From Pelomonas sp051857475 (GTDB lineage: Bacteria; Pseudomonadota; Gammaproteobacteria; Burkholderiales; Burkholderiaceae_C), in the NCBI RefSeq assembly GCF_051857475.1, contig NZ_JBPZGZ010000005.1:248001-312000 (forward strand): a stretch of DNA of 64,000 nucleotides, in the 5' to 3' direction. The notes below the pieces were generated by a model. The model searched no databases. It worked only from the letters and a program-made list of their open reading frames with translations, and was not told the origin of the DNA. The translations under genes were made by a program, and so were the position numbers. Shown piece after piece: positions 16,279 through 24,661 of the stretch (position 1 is its first letter; every line of letters begins with the position of its first letter).

Positions 16279-16893
16279 TCAGCAACCGACGGCGGCTGCA
16301 CCAATGAGAACGACCAGCAAACCAACGGAGGCGATTGCACCAATCTGCGCACGAAAAACCGAACTGGCCTTGTCCTCGGATGCCCGTTTGAAGCCCCGGT
16401 AGATGACCCAACGCTGCATGGCAAGCTCTCGGTAGTACGACTTCGTCTTATCCAAATCGGTGTATTTGGGGACGATGTTCTTGGTGTCGTTGATCGCCAG
16501 CGCGGCGAAAACGTCGGCATCAAGAAATCCGGGGTACTTCGCAATTCTCAGCGCCATGACAGCCATCACGGCGGTGACGAGGAAGGCAAAAACGGCAAAC
16601 ACTCGAAGCCACGTGATGCAGGGTGTCGCTCCAATTGCGGGGCCCGTTGCCGCGACCACGGCGCTGGCAATGCTGGCGAGGCCGACCAAGTTCTGTGCCT
16701 TTCCGTCCAGCACGTCTGCGCGCTGCTTCTCCCATTGACAGAGGTTCCACCAGACGTCGGCAAAGTTCTTCAGGACGTCCGAATCGGTCGTGCCGTCCAG
16801 GCGGGGGTACGCGACCTCTCTTAAGAACTTCTCGTCCTCCGCCGGGATCGTGCCTTCGGACGCCTCGCCGGACTTGCCTTTGAAAATACTCAT
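16279..16893 (-). CDS. membrane protein, effector-like topology
   Basis: 204 residues from the ATG at 16893; a TTG four codons earlier is also open. There is a soluble N-terminal 60 residues with LKNFADVWWNLCQWEKQR, then a membrane hairpin (KAQNLVGLASIASAVVAATG; LRVFAVFAFLVTAVMAVMAL), a soluble loop, and a third C-terminal membrane segment (IGAIASVGLLVVLIGAAAV). The KAxxLxG helix leading into the hairpin resembles SLATT and Pycsar TM effectors of antiviral systems. No nucleotide cyclase is encoded nearby, so the role is open. Confidence 0.6.
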   Translation of the reverse strand: MSIFKGKSGEASEGTIPAEDEKFLREVAYPRLDGTTDSDVLKNFADVWWNLCQWEKQRADVLDGKAQNLVGLASIASAVVAATGPAIGATPCITWLRVFAVFAFLVTAVMAVMALRIAKYPGFLDADVFAALAINDTKNIVPKYTDLDKTKSYYRELAMQRWVIYRGFKRASEDKASSVFRAQIGAIASVGLLVVLIGAAAVGC

Positions 16894-17375
16894 CGCAACT
16901 CTCAAGCCTCACTGAGATAGACAGGTGACCGGTGTGACGGTGGCATAGGATAGGTCGCTTGGTCAGTCGAACCCAAATGGGCGATCAGTAGTGGCGCGGT
17001 AGAGCATGGTGGCGTGCTCTCGCACCCACAGTCAATTGTGGCCACACCGCATCGGCCCCAAGGCCGGGCTGTCATTCGGGTCAGCCTCGGCAGATTGATC
17101 CAACGTCGGCTTGGTGCCAGGCAGCGCGTATACATCCGTATCCGGCCGCCGGCGGTAGTCGCTGCAGAGCCGCCGTCCGCAAGAGCTCAACACCAGCGCC
17201 GCGGTCAATGACAGCCGTCCTGGGCGGTCAGCTCAAGCCGGCGCTCGCAGGACAGCGACCGGCTGACTGTCAGTTGGGCACCCCCTTCGGGCCGCGCTCG
17301 CGTGCTCCGCATCGAGCCTCGGCTTGGCCGGGTCTCGCCCCAAGCGGGCTTTGATCGCTGGCGCGAATGCAGCGC
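16894..17375. other. intergenic stretch, no gene seen
   Basis: GC-rich, with only overlapping low-quality frames on both strands. No RNA or repeat recognised. Confidence 0.4.
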
Positions 17376-18011
17376 TCACGCATCGCTGACGCTGTGCGCT
17401 AAAGCTGTCCAGCCCACCACGGGCGCGTAGCCTGCATGCTTACGCACAGCACCCATGAGTACGTCGCCCACATCCGCATATCGATCTTCAAGCGCCTGCA
17501 ATACGGCGGGATTTTGATGCACCGCCCACGCAGCCGGCGGCCAGACAAAGTCTGCCTGAACTACTCCAAGCACGAAGTCATGCAGGAAAAATGGCAGCGC
17601 TGGCGTGTGGCGCAACAACTCAGCAATGAGGGCGTCGATCTGCTCAAGATGCTCACTTGAGCGATCTTGGGTCGGTCGATTCTTTGCGTCTGCATACTTG
17701 CCGTCGAAAGCCTGGGTCAGCAAACGTAGCAGCGCGGTGTGCGCCTGAATCGTGCGGAGCTTCGGCTCGACCTGCACGGCTTCGTTGGCCCAAGCCTCCA
17801 GATCGTGTGCAGTACCTGCGCCGAGCTTACGCGTCTCTCCAGACCGTTCGTAAACGATGGCCTTCAACAGCTTTTCAGTCGCCTGCTGCGCCAGGACAAA
17901 GCCGGGAATGACGCACGAATTTCGGAAGCAGCATCGGGCTCCTGCGTAGTCGTGGTGTGCCAAGCGCACGGTGTCGGAAATCAATGTTGCCAGGTCGATC
18001 GGGGCGTTCAA
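17376..18011 (-). CDS. HEPN-domain-like protein
   Basis: 211 residues, mostly helical. The segment GFVLAQQATEKLLKAIVYE near residues 37-55 is the characteristic second helix of HEPN proteins. It precedes a His-Asp-Leu-containing helix (GTAHDLEAWANEA), as in other HEPN families. A clear Rx4-6H RNase motif is not visible, so it may be a non-catalytic or divergent member. No minimal nucleotidyltransferase partner is adjacent. HEPN genes on mobile islands usually belong to toxin-antitoxin or antiviral modules. Confidence 0.65.
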   Translation of the reverse strand: MNAPIDLATLISDTVRLAHHDYAGARCCFRNSCVIPGFVLAQQATEKLLKAIVYERSGETRKLGAGTAHDLEAWANEAVQVEPKLRTIQAHTALLRLLTQAFDGKYADAKNRPTQDRSSEHLEQIDALIAELLRHTPALPFFLHDFVLGVVQADFVWPPAAWAVHQNPAVLQALEDRYADVGDVLMGAVRKHAGYAPVVGWTALAHSVSDA

Positions 18012-18198
18012 GGTGTTGTCCTAAATGACTTGAGCTTGCCGACTCTACGAGACACATAGGTCGGGCAAAGCTTGATCCGATGATGACTCGACCGACCAGG
18101 CGCGCAGGGCGCGCAACGAAGGCGAAGCCGCCCCCGTCGAGACTGGGGTTGTTGGGCGCCCGCAGGTGTGGGCGCTGAGGAGTTCGGCGGGACTCGCC

Positions 18199-18375
18199 CG
18201 TCGCGCCAGTCGCTGCGCTTGGTGGCAAGCCGGCCGCTGCGGCCCGCCTCAAGGGGTGTCCGATGCTGCGCCTGCAGCTGCGCAACGGGCTGGGGCTCCT
18301 GTGCGCCAGGCGGCCTACCGCGCTCCCCCCTAAACAAGTCCCCCAGCTGGGGCGAGGGGACTTGTGGGGGGATCT
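18199..18375. repeat. dispersed GC-rich repeat, copy B
   Basis: The same start block (CGTCGCGCCAGTCGCTGCG) and the same 27-base end block (18349-18375) as copy A at 4979-5198. Here the end block also forms a strong hairpin, CAAGTCCCC with GGGGACTTG around an inner CCCAGCTGGG. Confidence 0.65.
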
Positions 18376-18679
18376 CAATACGGTAGGCCAGCTATCGCAG
18401 CGGTGCCGCCCGTGAGCGTCGATCTCGACCTGCCGCTATGGGGACGGTAGCGATCATTTGACGTCGCCTGCAAGAATTTGGAAGCTCTGCAGGTGGATGG
18501 CGTCCAGGCCGCTGCAGCCTGCAGAACACCCCCGATGCGCCGCCTCTCACTCGACAGGTTTGTGAAAGGTTTTCACACTTGAAGGCCGTGGGGCATGCCC
18601 ATATTTCGGGCAGGAACGCCGTTTGCCCCAAATTCCGTTCGACGCTACATTTAGCGCCGTGACGGGTAGAAATGCAGTC
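18376..18679. other. intergenic stretch, no gene seen
   Basis: This is the upstream region of the 4-TM/MBL operon. No supported ORF. Confidence 0.35.
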
Positions 18680-19351
18680 ATGGCCACTAAATCTAGTGAT
18701 CCGCCCGAGGGCCAGTCAACACGACCTCCTCGCGCCTTGAAAGCGAGGAACGGCCCGCTTTTGGTCGGCGCACTGCTCGCGGACCTCGTGGTCTTCGTCC
18801 TGATCTCCAGCGGCGACAAGCTGGCGACGGGCTGGCAGGAATTGCTGGCAGTCCGTCTTCTGGCGGCTTGCGTTGCCCCCGTGGTGGTGATGCTCGGGGT
18901 CTCCCTCCTACCGGCCTCCTGGAAGGCACGGCTGGTGTTCTGGCGATGGAAGCACGCGCTGCCCGGACACAGAGCCTTCAGCGACCGGATGCTCGGCGAC
19001 CCGCGCATTGACCGGGACCGACTGCTCCGCCACGTTGGGCTGTTTCCTGAAGAGCCCGGCGAGCAGAACCGCTTCTGGTATCGCCTTTTCAAGAAGGTCG
19101 AGAAAGAGCCTTCGATTGAGCACGTCAACCAGCATTTCCTCCTGCTGCGGGATCTGGCCGTGCTTTCGCTACTGTTGATTGGCGTCGTGCTTGCGGCGCT
19201 CTTCCTGAAGTTCTGCACGCCGGCCCAAGCCGGCATCGCTGTCGCGATCTTCTCCGTGCAGTACCTACTCGCCGCGATCAGCGCCAGCCGCGCTGGGCAT
19301 GGCCTGGTTTCGTCAGTCCTGGCATTGCATGGAGTAAAGCGCCGTGTCTAG
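18680..19351 (+). CDS. four-helix membrane protein, partner of MBL-fold protein
   Basis: 223 residues from the ATG at 18680; an upstream frame start at 18623 is less likely. Two membrane segments lie in the first 85 residues (LLVGALLADLVVFVLIS; LLAACVAPVVVMLGVSLL). A charged cytoplasmic stretch of about 75 residues follows (RHVGLFPEEPGEQNRFWYRL, KKVEKEPSIEHVNQHF), then two more membrane segments (LAVLSLLLIGVVLAALF; AVAIFSVQYLLAAISA). The stop overlaps the next gene's GTG start (GTGTCTAG), so both are made together. The family is not recognised. The layout resembles membrane-effector genes paired with a sensor or enzyme in defence islands. Confidence 0.7.
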   Translation: MATKSSDPPEGQSTRPPRALKARNGPLLVGALLADLVVFVLISSGDKLATGWQELLAVRLLAACVAPVVVMLGVSLLPASWKARLVFWRWKHALPGHRAFSDRMLGDPRIDRDRLLRHVGLFPEEPGEQNRFWYRLFKKVEKEPSIEHVNQHFLLLRDLAVLSLLLIGVVLAALFLKFCTPAQAGIAVAIFSVQYLLAAISASRAGHGLVSSVLALHGVKRRV

Positions 19352-20303
19352 TTCTATCAAACCTGTCGTGACGCGATTCCGCGCCTACAAACTGGGCTCC
19401 GCGGGGTCTTCGTTCTCGTACTTCGCGGACGGCACATTCACGCTGATTGAAGGTCGCGTGACGGCCAGGAGCTTGCCGAATTTGAAAGAGGAACTGGCAA
19501 TCTGCGGCAAGAGGGCACCTGACACGCTGCACATCACCAGTTGGGACAACGACCATTGCAGCGCTGCTGAGCTGGAATTTCTGCTCGAACACTACCCGCC
19601 GGTTCGGATCGAATACCCGGGCTATCGGCCGGAAAGTGACTGCGGCAAAGAGTGCCTGGCGATGATCCTGGCGTACGAGCGCAAATGGACGTTCAAGGGG
19701 CATAGCGTAAAGGCTCAACGGATCGATCCGGCCTATATCTCTTCGCTGGCACCTGCGCTGGGATACCAGCACATCTTCTACCACCCTAGGCAAGTCTTCC
19801 AGGCGTCCAACGACAACTCGACGGTCAAGTTCTTCCGGACCGGCTGCTTCAACGTCTTGAGCCTGGGCGACGTCACCGACCCCTCAATCGCCACGCTGCT
19901 CCAGCGGTGCCGCACGCTGCGCCGCGAGGTGGACGTGATGATCCTGGCCCACCACGGCGCCGACAACGGCTTCACCACGCGCAAGCTGCTGGAAGAGCTG
20001 GCCCCGACCCTCGCGATCTGCACCAGCAATTGGGGCAATCAGCACGACCACCCAAGGCCGTACATCCGTTCACTGCTCTGGGAGCAAGACATTCCCCTCT
20101 ACACCACCAAGTGCGGGGACGTGCTCATCACTTCGATCGGCGGCCACACGATGGACTACACGGTCTTGGACTTCAAAGAGGACGGCCAGTCGGTGCGCGA
20201 CATCGACACCTACAGGTCGCGCAAATCGGACATGCTGAGGATGAATCCCGACTCGCTGCGCAACTTTCTGCGGCGCGCCAACAAAGGCCCCCGCCGTCGG
20301 TAG
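19344..20303 (+). CDS. metallo-beta-lactamase-fold hydrolase, ComEC-like
   Basis: 319 residues from the GTG at 19344, overlapping the membrane-protein gene by 8 bases. MBL-fold landmarks are visible: LHITSWDNDHCSAAE in place of the THxHxDH motif (only the Asp-x-Asp-His part is conserved), NVLSLGD (about residue 172-178), and MILAHHGADNG (about 199-209), as in ComEC/Rec2-type MBL domains. It lacks the ComEC channel domain, which the membrane partner may replace. It is probably a nuclease or phosphodiesterase acting at the membrane. The role in defence is inferred from context. Confidence 0.75.
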   Translation: MSSSIKPVVTRFRAYKLGSAGSSFSYFADGTFTLIEGRVTARSLPNLKEELAICGKRAPDTLHITSWDNDHCSAAELEFLLEHYPPVRIEYPGYRPESDCGKECLAMILAYERKWTFKGHSVKAQRIDPAYISSLAPALGYQHIFYHPRQVFQASNDNSTVKFFRTGCFNVLSLGDVTDPSIATLLQRCRTLRREVDVMILAHHGADNGFTTRKLLEELAPTLAICTSNWGNQHDHPRPYIRSLLWEQDIPLYTTKCGDVLITSIGGHTMDYTVLDFKEDGQSVRDIDTYRSRKSDMLRMNPDSLRNFLRRANKGPRRR

Positions 20304-20411
20304 CGCGGGCATCGCGACGACGCGAGCAACGTTGCCCGAAGAGCGCCCCTCGGAGCGCTCTTTCTCTTTGGTCGATCAGGCGCCGGCAAACCCGGACAGA
20401 ACCTGGCGCCG

Positions 20412-21221
20412 CTACTTGGACGGCGCGCTGGCCGCGCTCTGCGCGTCCGGCGCCTTTGAACTTGATGGCTGCGTCAGGATGGCGGTAGCGAAGCCGACGA
20501 TCGCGGCAAACGCTGCCGCGACTATCGCCTTGCCCCATTCATTCGAGAGCGTCGCCAAGGAACGATAGAAGGCGTGTCTTTTACGGATGTCGCCGAAGAC
20601 GATCCACCAGAACCTGCACCTCTCCAAGCAAGTCAGCGAGGCGGGGCCTCCGAACATTGAACTCATTCGCAGGACGATCAAATGCCTAGCGATCATCTTG
20701 CCGATCAGCTGCGGCGTAACTGCGGTGGGATCGAGGGGACCGCTTAGGAAGTACTCGGAGTCCGACGGCTTCATCCAATCGGAGCTTCTAGGGTTCGATA
20801 TGAAGAACACGTGGCCGTCAGAAGACTGGCTGGCGGCGAGCTGCCCGCCTTCTTCTAGTACCTGTTGGTCCACATAGCCTGGCCCTTCAAACAATGCTAG
20901 ATGCTTCCTGCGAAGCGCATTTGTCGGCAGGGAGCCAAACGAAAGCGTCACGAGCCCGCAGTTCGGAACGTCGTGCACACCGACGGACGAGTGCATCGGG
21001 AAACCGGCAATCCTTGCCGCCTGGATGAACTCCGTAAACCCATGGGATAGCCGCCCCATCGTCTCCGCACGCCAGTTGAGACGCCGATATTCGAGCAGCG
21101 TCATGGACCGCCGCAGCTTCTTCGTGACCGAGTCGACCTTCCCTTGCATGGCTTCGACCATCGTTGTGGTTTGCCATGAATCTACCCAGTCCCCGTCAGC
21201 AGGGTGGCTAACCAGGGTCAT
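20412..21221 (-). CDS. hypothetical tail-anchored membrane protein
   Basis: About 269 residues; the start is uncertain (ATG at 21368, 21269, 21221 or 21161, none with a good ribosome site). The body is soluble, with a beta-rich centre (GVHDVPNCGLVTLSFGSLP, LEEGGQLAASQSSDGHVFFI). A single C-terminal membrane segment (AIVAAAFAAIVGFATAIL) is followed by a Ser/Ala-rich tail. No family is recognised. It is convergent with the MBL gene and sits between defence-type genes and a phage fragment. Confidence 0.6.
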   Translation of the reverse strand: MTLVSHPADGDWVDSWQTTTMVEAMQGKVDSVTKKLRRSMTLLEYRRLNWRAETMGRLSHGFTEFIQAARIAGFPMHSSVGVHDVPNCGLVTLSFGSLPTNALRRKHLALFEGPGYVDQQVLEEGGQLAASQSSDGHVFFISNPRSSDWMKPSDSEYFLSGPLDPTAVTPQLIGKMIARHLIVLRMSSMFGGPASLTCLERCRFWWIVFGDIRKRHAFYRSLATLSNEWGKAIVAAAFAAIVGFATAILTQPSSSKAPDAQSAASAPSK

Positions 21222-21366
21222 GGCCGCTGCGAATCGGTCTACCGGCTGCACACAACCCCGACATGACATCGCGCGAGCTCTGCTGAAGACTCGCTGCTCC
21301 CCCGCGGAGCGGCGCACGTCAGGGCTTTTGTCCCGGTGCGGGCTCCCCCTTCTACCGAGAAGCCCC

Positions 21367-21587
21367 ATGTCTCTCGCCTCGTATCACCATGGCGTGCGCG
21401 TCGCTGAGATCAGCGAGGGCGTGCGCACCATCCGCACGATCTCCACCGCGATCATCGGCCTCGCCGCCACCGGCCTGGACGCCGACGCCGCGACCTTCCC
21501 CCCCATCAAGCCCGTGCTGGTGACGAACGTGATGTCGGCCATCGGCAAGGCCGGCACCAAGGGCACGCTGGCGCGCACGCTGACGGC
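21367..21587 (+). pseudogene. phage tail sheath protein, N-terminal fragment
   Basis: From an ATG at 21367 the frame encodes a clear contractile tail-sheath N-terminus of the P2 FI type: MSLASYHHGVRVAEISEG, IRTISTAIIGLAATG, DADAATFPPIKPVLVTNV, IGKAGTKGTLARTL. After about 73 residues the match ends and the frame runs into the antisense of the next gene. The remaining 300-plus residues of a sheath protein are missing. It marks past prophage DNA at this island edge. Confidence 0.8.
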
Positions 21588-21681
21588 TACCCAACGACTG
21601 CACAGCGACGCTCAGCGGAAGCTCATTCAGTCTTCGTCAAAGGCGGCGACCGCTGCTGTGCAGTCTTTCAGTACAGGGTTG

Positions 21682-22842
21682 TCACTGAGCTCGCAAGTCA
21701 CCCACCTCAGTCAAGGCGACGACATCGTCGGCGAACAGAATTGGTGCGGGATCACCCTGGTCAGTCAGCGCGACGCTAGCTAGTCGCTCAGATCGGGTCA
21801 GGTCATATCGTAGGAAGCGGCGAAATCTGCGATGCCCTTTAACTAGCCGGTCGACAAGCTGCTGTTCAGCCGTCGTCTCGACCGGCAGCCATTGCTCAGT
21901 GACCGGCATAAGACACAAGCGTCCAATGCGGGGAACTCCTGTGGACGTCAAGCAGAAGGTGGCTGCAATCACCATGCGGATGTGATCAGAAGCAGCCCAC
22001 ATTCCCAGCTCCTTTCCAAACGACCGGCCGACAGCGTGATATAGAGAGTCGTCGATCAGGAAGCCGATGTCAGGCACATGCTTGAGCACAGCCCGGTAAC
22101 TTTGGCCGGCGGGCTGAATTGCCTTCAATTCAGCGATGACCAGCAGCATTGGCTGCGAACGGCCAACATGCGAGGATGCCGCGGCCCACTTTTGCTGCCG
22201 ACGGGCGTTTATCTGTTGGAGCTGATCGACGGAGAACACCTCAGGAACGTACATCCTGGCCGGGAGAGAACAGCCTCCTGCCGTCTTTTGTTCCGCAGCG
22301 CGGAGAAGGCATCGCCGTACCGCTCCCCATGTCCGCTTTCCTTCGAAGGATGGGCGCCAGTGCGTCAATTCGGCCTGGTCCCATAAGTAGTGAAGCAGGC
22401 CTCTAAGTGAAAGACGTGCGGCGCGGGCTGAAGTGATTTTCGCCACAGATCCACTACGCGGGAAGTGCTCTTGTCCCGGCCTTCTAGACAGCGGGAAGTC
22501 CACGCGCAGCGATGTCTCACCGCTGACTGGGTTTTCGACGATGGCGCTACCCAGCACTCGGGACAGGCCCGAAAGTTCTGCGGGTAGCTCGTACGACGCG
22601 CAGTCCGGTGTGTGCTGGCTGCTGGTGTCCGGCATGCGCTTGACGACGTAGCCTTGGCTAAGCCGAGCGATGTACATCTCAATGCCGCCAGGTCGGCAAA
22701 GACATCGCGGACGACGGCGTTCCGCGTAGGCTTGGGCGATGCCTTCCGCGAATTCGGGTTCTGCTGCATCCAGCACGCGCCCTGAGACCCTGAATGTCTG
22801 ACCTGGCGGGATCGGCGAAGGTGGCGGATCTGAGGCCATCAT
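21682..22842 (-). CDS. DUF1173 family protein
   Basis: 386 residues. The N-terminal part has RRRPRCLCRPGG and SQHTPDCASYELP, whose Cys and His residues may bind metal. A longer alpha/beta part follows (MLLVIAELKAIQPAGQSYRA, GFLIDDSLYHAVGRSFGKEL). This pattern belongs to DUF1173 proteins encoded at the distal end of ICE conjugation operons. The function is unknown; the position three bases after the LPD7 gene makes it the last gene of the transfer transcript. Confidence 0.75.
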   Translation of the reverse strand: MMASDPPPSPIPPGQTFRVSGRVLDAAEPEFAEGIAQAYAERRRPRCLCRPGGIEMYIARLSQGYVVKRMPDTSSQHTPDCASYELPAELSGLSRVLGSAIVENPVSGETSLRVDFPLSRRPGQEHFPRSGSVAKITSARAARLSLRGLLHYLWDQAELTHWRPSFEGKRTWGAVRRCLLRAAEQKTAGGCSLPARMYVPEVFSVDQLQQINARRQQKWAAASSHVGRSQPMLLVIAELKAIQPAGQSYRAVLKHVPDIGFLIDDSLYHAVGRSFGKELGMWAASDHIRMVIAATFCLTSTGVPRIGRLCLMPVTEQWLPVETTAEQQLVDRLVKGHRRFRRFLRYDLTRSERLASVALTDQGDPAPILFADDVVALTEVGDLRAQ

Positions 22843-22845
22843 GGT

Positions 22846-23982
22846 CTACCTGGCGTGCGCAGGCGCGCCTCGATCGCGCGACCGAGTGACCTCGGCCGTG
22901 GGCGGGGCGACGGAACGCTGCGGCGCGGCCGTCCTGTTGTAGACCTTCACCTTGGGTGCCTGACCGCGGCTCGCGCGCTCGGCGAGCTTCTCAGTGGCAG
23001 CGGTCAGCACGGCACCACGCTTGGCCTCTGGCACACCCTTGGAAATCAGTACCGCCTCAATGGCCGCGACAACGGCTTTCCGCCCGCCACCCCGGGCCGA
23101 CGACTTCTCGGCCGGCGCGGACGCGGTCGAACTGGAAGTGTCGCGCGTCGGCTCTATGCGATTGGTCATCCGGGCCTGCTGCTCGCGCCTCAGGACATCC
23201 AGATCGCCGACGTCAGGCTCGTAGCCTACGGCCTTGACGCCGCGGACCGTTGCCTCAAGCCAGACCAAGCGACGGAAGTCCTCGCTTCCCGAAACGCGCA
23301 GCCCCTTCCAGTTGCGACTCTGCGCGACGTCGACCATGGACCGAGCTACGGAAGGGCTGTTGGTGTCGGTGGCGAGCTTGAACGTCGATTCGGTGAACGC
23401 GACGCGGGAGGTGTCGCCCCGGAAGCGGTACTCGGTGTGTCCAATGCTGACGGCCCCGAGCGTGACCGGCGCTCGCTTGATGACGTAGCGATCCTTCAGC
23501 GCCTCTTCAAGGCGGGCCACGAGCGCTGTCCGGTCGGCTTGAGCGTCGATTTTGGCGATTGCCTTGGCGTCGACCTGGTCCAGCCTGGTGGTTTGCTTCG
23601 CAGAATTGTCCGGCGCTTCTGCGGCCTGCGCCGACACATCGTCTTTCGCCGGGCCGGGATCCAGCGGCCTTTCGGGCCGCGGCCCGAGCTGGGCGCCGCG
23701 CTGCCACTCGTTGCCGTTCTTCAGGACCGGTGTGCGCGTGCCATTGGCCGCGATGGCGGTGAAGCGCGTGCTGCCTAGTTGCTCGGCTTTCGCCACCATG
23801 TCGGTGAGTGACTTGGCGTGATAGGTGACCTCGGCGAATGGATCCCTCAGCTCAAAGCGTTCCTCGGGCGATTCAGGCGGCGTCTGGAACCTGGCAATTG
23901 CTACGGCAGCCCGACTCGCGGGTTCAACGGTGCGGCCTTGTGGAGTACTGGCAGGGGCGGCTGGAGAAGTTGCTGCATCCAT
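22846..23982 (-). CDS. LPD7-domain conjugation-associated protein
   Basis: 378 residues from the ATG at 23982 with AAGGAG upstream. Residues about 195-270 form a large polyvalent protein-associated domain 7: SVARSMVDVAQSRNWKGLRV, GSEDFRRLVWLEATVRG and KAVGYEP match the usual pattern in TraI/relaxase-associated polyproteins. Flanking regions are Ala/Arg/Ser-rich and probably disordered. A basic C-terminal tail suggests nucleic-acid binding. Proteins with this domain are often co-transferred with DNA through type IV secretion; that role here is inference. Confidence 0.75.
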   Translation of the reverse strand: MDAATSPAAPASTPQGRTVEPASRAAVAIARFQTPPESPEERFELRDPFAEVTYHAKSLTDMVAKAEQLGSTRFTAIAANGTRTPVLKNGNEWQRGAQLGPRPERPLDPGPAKDDVSAQAAEAPDNSAKQTTRLDQVDAKAIAKIDAQADRTALVARLEEALKDRYVIKRAPVTLGAVSIGHTEYRFRGDTSRVAFTESTFKLATDTNSPSVARSMVDVAQSRNWKGLRVSGSEDFRRLVWLEATVRGVKAVGYEPDVGDLDVLRREQQARMTNRIEPTRDTSSSTASAPAEKSSARGGGRKAVVAAIEAVLISKGVPEAKRGAVLTAATEKLAERASRGQAPKVKVYNRTAAPQRSVAPPTAEVTRSRDRGAPAHAR

Positions 23983-24001
23983 GGTGGCTCCTTGAACGAT
24001 G

Positions 24002-24649
24002 TCAGCGCTGCGCAGTGCTGGACAGGGCGACCGGCATAGCGCGGTAGATCTCAATCTCGACGCGGCGGTTGAGGGCACGACCTGATGCACCGTTGTTGTC
24101 GACCACGTGATCGCCAGCAGGTTGATAGGTGGCCCGGATGTGGGCAGGTTCCACGCCGGCTGCAACCAGGTAGTCCCGGACCGCAGTGGCGCGGTCGCGA
24201 GCGATTCGTCCCTCTGCTTCGGTGTCTGTCGTGCCATCCGTGCGGCCGCGGAGCATCACGAGTGGTGCGGCCTTTGCCTCGTCGACCAACGTTCCCGCCA
24301 CGTCCGCAGGGATGTCCACCCGGATGCTGCCGTACTCGAAGCGGACGCTGTAGATGCTATTGCTCTGGGCCTGCGGTCGATCGGCTGCGCGCATGTTGAC
24401 GAGTGCCTGCTGCCTCGCCGAAAGGTTGGCCAGCGTTGCGGCGGATGTCTCTGCCAGCCGGCCGGCCTCGGTGGCCAGCAAACGGGTGTTCTGCAGGTCG
24501 TTCTTGCAGACCTGCAGTTCCACGGCCACGGCGGTGTTGACGGGACGCTTGCGAGACTCGTCGACGGACGGTGGCTTGGGCGGCGAGCTGCAGGACGCCA
24601 GCAGGGTCAGCGTCAGCATGACGGGCGTCAGGAGGATGGTCACACGCAT
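24002..24649 (-). CDS. OmpA-like outer-membrane lipoprotein
   Basis: 215 residues. The lipobox LASC (Cys near residue 20) follows a hydrophobic signal. Residues 100-205 are an OmpA C-terminal peptidoglycan-binding domain (IRVDIPADVAGTLVDEAKA, GRTDGTTDTEAEGRIARDRA, GRALNRRVEIEIY). It sits directly after virD4 in the transfer operon, where no conventional VirB7 gene is seen. It may anchor the T4SS outer complex to the cell wall. Confidence 0.85.
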   Translation of the reverse strand: MRVTILLTPVMLTLTLLASCSSPPKPPSVDESRKRPVNTAVAVELQVCKNDLQNTRLLATEAGRLAETSAATLANLSARQQALVNMRAADRPQAQSNSIYSVRFEYGSIRVDIPADVAGTLVDEAKAAPLVMLRGRTDGTTDTEAEGRIARDRATAVRDYLVAAGVEPAHIRATYQPAGDHVVDNNGASGRALNRRVEIEIYRAMPVALSSTAQR

Positions 24650-24661
24650 GGCGGCGCTCCT

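Noticed and set aside
15747..16402. Plus-strand Gly/Ala/Leu-rich ORFs of 186-214 codons
   Set aside because: These are antisense shadows of the H1-like Ala/Lys repeats.
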